Below are positions 58,298 through 64,000 of a DNA stretch of 64,000 nucleotides, piece by piece. The notes under the pieces are model-generated. The model saw only the letters and a list, made by a program, of their open reading frames with translations. It was not told where the DNA came from and ran no database searches. Numbering within the stretch: the first letter of the stretch is position 1; each line of letters opens with the position of its first letter. A program made the position numbers and the translations under genes. Origin of the DNA: Rhynchopus sp. YZ270_cl-10 (lineage: Eukaryota; Euglenozoa; Diplonemea; Diplonemida; Diplonemidae); NCBI GenBank assembly GCA_964035575.1, contig OZ037895.1:744001-808000 (forward strand). The letters run 5' to 3'.

Positions 58298-60750
58298 ATG
58301 ATGCTGGTGAACGTGTTGATGCTTGCGGCTGGAAGTCTCAACTGTTGGGGAGGGATTGTGGGGTCTATCACGACAACCTCAAACCCGGACCTCATTTTTG
58401 CCCAAGGCGCTTGCGGGGCTATGTGGTACAATGTCAGCGACAAAGCTAACCCCCACCTTGCGAGCCTTCCTCATTACACAAAGGGCGGCCCCTCTGGAGT
58501 TTATGTGAGTGCCGTTTACAGCACTACAAGCGATGGGGACATCGCTGTCGTGTTTCCTGATTATGCTGGTATAATATACACGGATTATGTGGTGCTGTAT
58601 TCAGTTGACACCCTCGAAGTACTTGCAGCAGTTAATTTATCAACCTCAGCTGGCCGAGTGGACGACGTCGCAGTGCACAACAACCAGCTGTTCGTTGTTG
58701 CTCGAAGGGACTTGCTGTTATTAATGCAACAACCGGTGATGTCACCTTTTCTGACCCCTTCCCGTCGGATAGCATCACAATGAACGTGAAGGTGAGCCCC
58801 GAAGCCAAACTACTGTACACCTACTACGCATCTGGGTTCGGATTGGTGGGAACAGTAATTATCCACAGCTTGGACACCTTTGCCCGTCTGAGCTCATTCA
58901 GTCACCGGGGGATGACCAAGATTTTGACTCCAACAGGATCACCGACGGAAGTATACTTATTCGCGTCTCCCCGACTCACAAAAGTGGACGTTTCTGATCC
59001 TGCGAATCCAGTTGTGGGGAGTACAAGCGCTGCCCTAGGTGCCTATGTTGCGGATATTGTTTGGACGGATGTGCTCGTTGTCGCAATCTACACATCGCAC
59101 AATACGGGAGACCCACCAGACGATGTGCGAGTGCTCGACCCTCTGAATGGGTTTAGCATCACTGCTCGGTCCAACACTGCAGTTGATCTTTCTAGTGCTC
59201 ACCTTGCAGTCGGAGACACCGGTATCATTTACTGTGTGGTGGGCCAATCGAATTTGGTGGTGTTTGAGCAGCAGGGCTCTGACTTAGTTATGTCTGGGGA
59301 ATCAGAGCCGAGCATTGTGGACCCCTGGGCAGCTGTGGAGATAACTCCGGACGTTATGGCTGTGATAGGGGCACAAGGGGTTTATATTGTGGACATGCGC
59401 GACCCTATACCGAAAGTGTTGGCAACGGAGTCAGCAGGGTCCACGGGGCATAACCATGTCATCTGTGTTTCACGTAAACATGCGCTGCTTGTTGTTCAGG
59501 AGGAACACTACAATACGCCGTGTTATCTTGTCGCATACGACGTATCTGACCCGGCCGCGCCTGCACCCATGTGGAGGAAGCAAGTCGACCGATTGGACTC
59601 ATGTGCAGCTACTGAAGATGTCATTGTACTCACCGTACATGGAAAGAACGTCGAAGTTGTGGATATGACGACAGGGCAGAAGACTGACACAGTAGTCGTC
59701 AAGACCCGGAGTGCAGGCATGTCAAGGGGATACCTATTCTTCTCGTCCGAAGGTGATGTGAAAGCCTTCCATATTTCTGAGTCCCTGCAGGCGGAGCCTC
59801 TTCCGGATTTACTGTTGAATTCCTCAACGGGCAATTTTGCCTACGGTACGGACACAAGTATGTGCGTGGCCCAATGTGACTCGAAGTGGAACCCTGGGAT
59901 CCCCGGGAATCTAAGCATTTTTATGTACGACACACAGAGGGACAGTGCTGAGGTGGGGGAACCTGTCCAACAACTGGACTATACTAATGCGACGATGTCT
60001 CTCTTGAGTGGGCAAACAATGGTGGTTCAAGATTTCAGTGGGAACGCCAGCATGATGCTGATATACGACACGAGCACGTCACCCATTACGTTGTCGAAGG
60101 CTGTTACAGACGAGGAACTCGTATACCCGAACTTAGTGATGGGCGATACGTTTTACCTCATAGGGGGACAGTTTGCAGGAATTACTTTTTACGATCCCGC
60201 ACTTATCACACCTGCACCTGCCACACCTGCACCTATCACACCCGCACCTATCACACCTGCACCTGCTACACCCGCACCTGCCACACCTGCACCTGCCACA
60301 CCTGCACCTATCACACCTGCACCTGCTTCACCCGCACCTGTCACACCTGCACCTGTACTTGTCACGCCTGCATTTGTCACGCCTGCACCTGCCACACCTG
60401 CACCTGCTACACCCGCACCTGCCACACCTGCACCTATCACACCTGCACCTGCTTCACCCGCACCTGTCACACCTGCACCTGTACTTGTCACGCCTGCACT
60501 TGTCACGCCTGCACCTGTCACACCTGCACCGCACACCTGCACCGACACACCTGCAGGGGTACCTTGGCTTGTTGTAGTGGGGGTTGCCGTCTTCTTCGCA
60601 GCCGCTGGGTTTGCTGGGGGTTGGTTCTTGAAGTCGAAGATGAAGGTGCATGAGGTGGACCAGAATTCGGGTTTGCGCGACCAAATGGTGAACGACGACG
60701 TGCAGGACAGCATGGAAGTGGAACTTTCGGCAATAAAGATCACGGAGTAA
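58298..60750 (+). CDS. LVIVD-type beta-propeller membrane protein, frame broken once
   Basis: Signal peptide (MMLVNVLMLAAGSLNCWGG) at 58298, then repeated beta-propeller-like blades with the LVIVD pattern (YIVDMRDPIPKVLA, LVAYDVSDPAAPAPMW, KVDVSDPANPVVG). A mucin-like stalk of TPAP repeats follows (about 60208-60540, with a roughly 120-bp unit duplicated). One transmembrane helix (WLVVVGVAVFFAAAGFAGGW) and a short acidic tail complete a type I surface protein of about 817 aa. The frame shifts at about 58704-58709 (CTCGAAGGGA): upstream reads in one frame, while GLAVINATTGDVTFSDPF continues in another, as if one base were missing in the AAGGG run. This could be a sequencing error or a recent pseudogene. 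LVIVD proteins are known as extracellular or surface propellers; the ligand is unknown. Confidence 0.8.
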
Positions 60751-60914
60751 TTATCACCGTTTTTGCAGAGGAAAAAAGGGAGAGCTAAATACTGCATTAC
60801 TCAAACACAAGCATCGTATTTACATTGGGGGTGGTGATACGGACCGCAAGAGGGATGGGCGAGGGGGGCTGATCTAACTCTATTTTCTAGAAGCAAACTG
60901 TCCAAACAAAGGTT

Positions 60915-61133
60915 TCAAGATCCAAAACCGATATCAACGTATTCGCTATCACTATCATTGAACTCGTCATCACTTTGAATAGGAGGAGGAATATCCCCTT
61001 CAGCAAACGCCCTTTTTGCAATACCATTTCCCGACATAATATTTGAAGGCCCTCTTCCAGGAAGTCGTCCGTTACCAGATTCGGACCTCCAAAGGCTTAT
61101 GAAGAGGGGGTTATTGAGTGTCTCGTCTAGCAT
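60915..61133 (-). CDS. Small hypothetical acidic protein
   Basis: 72 aa from a minus-strand ATG at 61133. It has a conserved-looking core (LPGRGPSNIMSGNGIAKRAF) and an acidic, probably disordered tail (SDDEFNDSDSEYVDIGFGS). The composition looks coding and the GC content is higher than in the flanks. Its start is only 15 bp from a plus-strand ATG at 61149, so at least one of the two is doubtful. No family recognised. Confidence 0.4.
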   Translation of the reverse strand: MLDETLNNPLFISLWRSESGNGRLPGRGPSNIMSGNGIAKRAFAEGDIPPPIQSDDEFNDSDSEYVDIGFGS

Positions 61134-61148
61134 TGTGCTCTTTTATGA

Positions 61149-62246
61149 ATGGCGCATTTTACTAAAACTGCGCTAGACGGTCGCGGTTCCCCCCAGAACT
61201 CCAGCCAGGCGCAAGAGCTTTTTTATGTGAGGCTAAAGTTCTGTGGAACAAAAAAAGTTCAACGCAATCTTAGAGTGTGTACTTCGTGTTTGAGGTCATT
61301 TGTGTGCAGATCAGCTCCAGGGAGGGCTTCAACTCCTCTGCAGTGAACACCCCCTCACACTACGTGTGACCCGTTCCGGTGGCTAGCAGGAAGTGGAATG
61401 ATCGGGGTTTTTGAAAAGCTTGTCTAATGACAAGAAAACAGACCTCCTCACCTGCTGGACGGACCCCAAAAAACCTTTTACTTTTATACTGTACATGCTC
61501 GCGTGTTTGTGTATTTGTGTTTTTTTCAACACTTTCCATCTATTTTCAGGTCCTGGGCTGGACCTTAAATTGCATCCGTCCCTGCTGAAACTCTATGAAA
61601 GTGTTGACCGCTCGAATCGATGTCTTTACCTGAGAGACTACCAAACCAGGAGGTGATGAGGGGGTATGGGGCGTTTTTGTGCCTTCAGGGTCTTTTTGTT
61701 TGTCAGCAACCCTGCCTCTTACATACCATAGCTTTTATCTTTCTTTTTGGGTATGCGGGACTCTCTCCCCCTTGTCCTCACACCCGGAGTATTAAGCAGC
61801 GACAAACGTACGCTGACATCGTACGCTGGTCGGCTGGACTTGCTTGCATCAATAACGCCCCTCTATTTTCAAGGACGCGTATCAATCATCACAAAAGAAC
61901 TCCCTCCCCAAACCCCAGTATTTTTGCCCAGGACCAACTGATGTCCTGATGTTGTGACACATAAATGGTTCCTCCCTACCCACACCTTTAAAGTGTCTTG
62001 GAACGAAGTCACTTTTGGCGAAGAAAGAGGACTCCTTTTCTTCCAAGGAAGTGGATGGAAGCTCCCCAAAAAGGAGGAGAGCGGGAGGTAAACCAAGATC
62101 TCGGGGTAATGGTGGTCTGAGCCTATGTAGAAAATCATGCAGCATTTTCCCGCCATTTTTTGTTTTGGAAAAACGAGATTTTTTTTCTCTTCAGCCAAAC
62201 ACACAACAACACGCTGTTCATCTTGCCTAACATGCATCTCTTTTGA
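61149..62246 (+). pseudogene. Unresolved coding-like exons, possibly a decayed gene
   Basis: Separate blocks look coding on the plus strand. One is 61149-61346 (MAHFTKTALDGRG...). One, about 61551-61652, follows a good acceptor (CATCTATTTTCAG) and reads LDLKLHPSLLKLYESVDRSN. A third is 61745-61938 (DSLPLVLTPGVLSSDKRTL). In the frame of the third block a TGA at 61939-61941 is followed by more coding-like sequence (THTFKVSWNEVTFGEERGLL) up to a GTAAAC donor at about 62089. A TCTCTTCAG acceptor near 62194 would add THNNTLFILPNMHLF and a stop. TGA ends other genes here, so decay, a sequence error or a missed splice are the options. The phase between blocks 2 and 3 is not settled. Function unknown. 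Confidence 0.35.
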
Positions 62247-62331
62247 GATGCACGGTAGATCCATCATTCCAGTAGTTATCATCTTTTTTTTTTACCTCCC
62301 TTTTTCATCCCTTTCCAGACCACTCTGAGAA

Positions 62332-63027
62332 ATGAGTGCGACCCTGTACACTAATGCCTTCTCACAGCCCAGCCGTGCTGTGCAGTGGTTTGCAAACTAT
62401 GCCGGCATCCCGCTCCGCTGCGTAGAGGTGGGGCTACACGAGAACGACCCGGGGTCAGAATTTGCCACGAAATTCCCGGGGCAGGGCCCTCCTTGCTTGG
62501 AGGATGCGGATGGGTGGCTGTTGCGAGGAGGGACTGCGATTTTGCAGTACCTTGCTGATGTACATCGAGAGAGGCCTGAGGTGCAATCCATCCTGCCTGT
62601 TGGGGAGAAGGAGGAAAGTATACTACAGCAAATGGTGGGACGGCATTTGTCTTTGGCGAGGATAATCAGCACAGAGCTGGTGGATCCATTATTTGAGCTG
62701 GAAGGGGAGGAGCTGGACGGTGCCTTAGAGACGGGGTCGGAAAAGGCGACACCAGCGTTGGAGTCGTATCGGGAGCAGCTGTCGAAGCAGAGATACGTTG
62801 CGGGGGATCGGCTGACCCTCGCAGACTTCCTTCTTGCAGCCGAGGTGGACCAGCTCCGCTTCCTTACCCCGTACCTCAGAATTGACATCCTTTCGCACTA
62901 TCCAGAGATCCAACGTTACCTAGAGTTGATGGAGCAAGTGCCAGGCTACACTGAACAATATAACGCTGCAAAAACCTACGCAAAACTCAAATGGGGAGAT
63001 TCCAATATTAGTAGTAGTGGTGATTAG
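62332..63027 (+). CDS. Theta-like glutathione S-transferase
   Basis: 231 aa, intronless, normal GST length. The thioredoxin-fold half spans about 1-80: SQPSRAVQWFANYAGIPLRC holds the Ser of theta-class active sites (about residue 11 or 14), cis-Pro is expected in GQGPPCLED, and RGGTAILQYLADVH corresponds to the E/Q-S-x-A-I block, here with Thr in place of Ser. The all-helical half follows, with the fold motif GDRLTLADFLLAAEVDQL. Theta GSTs conjugate or reduce small electrophiles with glutathione in the cytosol. It may be part of the same detoxification chemistry as the MAPEG protein at 5456, but the genes are far apart. Confidence 0.88.
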   Translation: MSATLYTNAFSQPSRAVQWFANYAGIPLRCVEVGLHENDPGSEFATKFPGQGPPCLEDADGWLLRGGTAILQYLADVHRERPEVQSILPVGEKEESILQQMVGRHLSLARIISTELVDPLFELEGEELDGALETGSEKATPALESYREQLSKQRYVAGDRLTLADFLLAAEVDQLRFLTPYLRIDILSHYPEIQRYLELMEQVPGYTEQYNAAKTYAKLKWGDSNISSSGD

Positions 63028-63327
63028 AAGGTTGGGGGGAGGGTGGGGAGAGGTTTTTAAAAAAAGGTATAGTGGAGTGCAGCCTTGGGTGGCTATACTA
63101 ATGCAACCAGGTTTTTTAAAAAAAAACTTTTGGAGGTGGGGAAAAGAATTGGAAATTAGAGGAAAGAGAGCCGATCTCAAGTTCGCTCTTTGTTGAAATG
63201 TAACAAATGGATATTTTTTTTTATTGAGCTCAACTGAAATGCGTTTTTTTTAAAGCACGCTTTTCATATTATTAGAGTTTCATCTTTCCCCATCTCGAAT
63301 CTCTGTCTTTAATCTTACCTTTACCAA
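63028..63327. other. Intergenic region with an A-tailed H5 module
   Basis: H5 copy at about 63073-63120 (AGTGGAGTGCAGCCTTGGGT, GGCTATACTAATGCAACC, AGG, then T and A runs), 46 bp after the GST stop. No gene. Confidence 0.55.
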
Positions 63328-63335
63328 AACCCCCC

Positions 63336-63829
63336 CAGACTGCAGACTAATTTTTTCATTTAATTACTTACCATACCACCCCGATATTTTTGAAAAATGG
63401 CCCCACGTATTAGTGACCGGGCTCATATTTTTCAAAATTTAAGTGGTCAAAAAATTGTCCAATTTTCGAGATTGACCCCACCACTGCACGGGCGGATCCC
63501 AAAAATGCAAATAAGGACCCTTTTCCACAACCTTCCTTCACCCCCCGCTGTAGGGTAACCGAAGGTGAAGTCAATATTACAAACCCGGATTTTGAGGAAA
63601 TTTTTGGCCGAAAATCGGCCCCAGCTATTAGTGACCGGGCTCATATTGTCCAAAATTTAAGTCATTAAAATTTTGTCCATTTTTCCAGATTGACCCCACC
63701 ACTGACTGGGATTGGCTCAAAAATGCAAATAACGGCGTTTTCGCCTGTATTGTTGGTTACGAAACCCCGTGCAGACTAGCCATTTAATTAATTACTTACC
63801 CGACCCCCCAATCCTTAGTCTGCAGACTG
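63336..63829. mobile_element. hAT-type MITE (494 bp)
   Basis: TIRs CAGACTGCAGACTAA and, from the right, CAGTCTGCAGACTAA (14 of 15), flanked by the 8-bp duplication AACCCCCC (63328-63335 and 63830-63837). The right copy is inside a longer C tract, so its exact limit is soft. The interior is two units of a roughly 220-bp repeat (GTGACCGGGCTCATAT, ATTGACCCCACCACT, AAAAATGCAAATAA). No coding capacity. Confidence 0.82.
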
Positions 63830-63837
63830 AACCCCCC

Positions 63838-64000
63838 CCCCCCCCCCCCCCCCTAGGCATACTGTGCAGGCGAGTAAAAAAAACTCGCCTACTCGCCAAA
63901 AACTCGCCTAAAACTCGCCCATTTTTGGGGGGCGAGTTTTGGCGAGTTTTTTTTTTTGGTAGGGATTTTACCTTGGGAAAAGTGTACACACGAAAATATG
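63838..64000. other. C tract and GGCGAG inverted repeats at the right edge
   Basis: After the C tract, 63868-63950 carries ACTCGCC repeats facing GGCGAGTTTT repeats, which looks like the end of another foldback or TIR element cut off by the window. No gene seen. Confidence 0.45.

Noticed and set aside
60189-60797. 202-aa minus-strand Gly/Ala/Val repeat frame
   Set aside because: Antisense of the TPAP stalk in the LVIVD-type protein.

Overview
The window is eukaryotic nuclear DNA from a single-celled protist. It holds GT-AG introns, several as short as 44-47 nt, and A-rich start contexts such as ACAAAATG. TAA, TAG and TGA all end genes, so the code looks standard. Moderately GC-rich reading frames sit in T-tract-rich intergenic DNA full of short repeats. 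I cannot name the species; a free-living flagellate such as a fornicate metamonad is only a guess.

Layout: 0-6 kb carries the 5' end of a minus-strand gene, an RMDN-type TPR membrane protein, a GH47 alpha-mannosidase and a MAPEG protein. 6.5-18 kb is a segmental duplication with two Nramp metal transporters; their shared flanks are broken up by a foldback MITE pair, a 2.56-kb TIR element and a hAT element. 19-23 kb is repeat-rich and has no recognisable gene. 23.4-26 kb is a voltage-gated-type K+ channel with a cyclic-nucleotide-binding domain. A 5'-truncated LINE with RNase H lies at 28.9-30.95 kb on the minus strand. 31.6-38.8 kb has a large coiled-coil protein, a small coiled-coil protein and Sly1 (Sec1 family, three exons). 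39.7-40.3 kb is a hAT MITE. 41-42.2 kb has two almost identical uL5 genes. 42.8-46.7 kb has two unknown proteins and a secreted protein. 48.9-51.9 kb is a 3-kb TIR element of unassigned superfamily. 54.5-55.7 kb is a three-exon unknown gene followed by large palindromes. 57.6 kb is a GGGGCTAT minisatellite. 58.3-60.75 kb is a beta-propeller-like type I membrane protein whose frame is broken once. The right end has small uncertain genes, a theta-like GST and another hAT MITE.

The genes are ordinary, unlinked housekeeping and surface functions: ER/Golgi glycan trimming and Sly1 trafficking, metal uptake, glutathione-related detoxification (MAPEG and GST), ribosome, ion transport and cell surface.

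The most unusual signal is in the non-coding DNA. Several families of 30-60-bp modules recur at dozens of sites. Two of them share a loop (ACGAGAG) and a 3' tail (TTCATCTT) but have different, internally complementary stems. That is the covariation expected if the hairpin, not the sequence, is what is kept. No computation or database search was possible; family calls rest on motif recognition.
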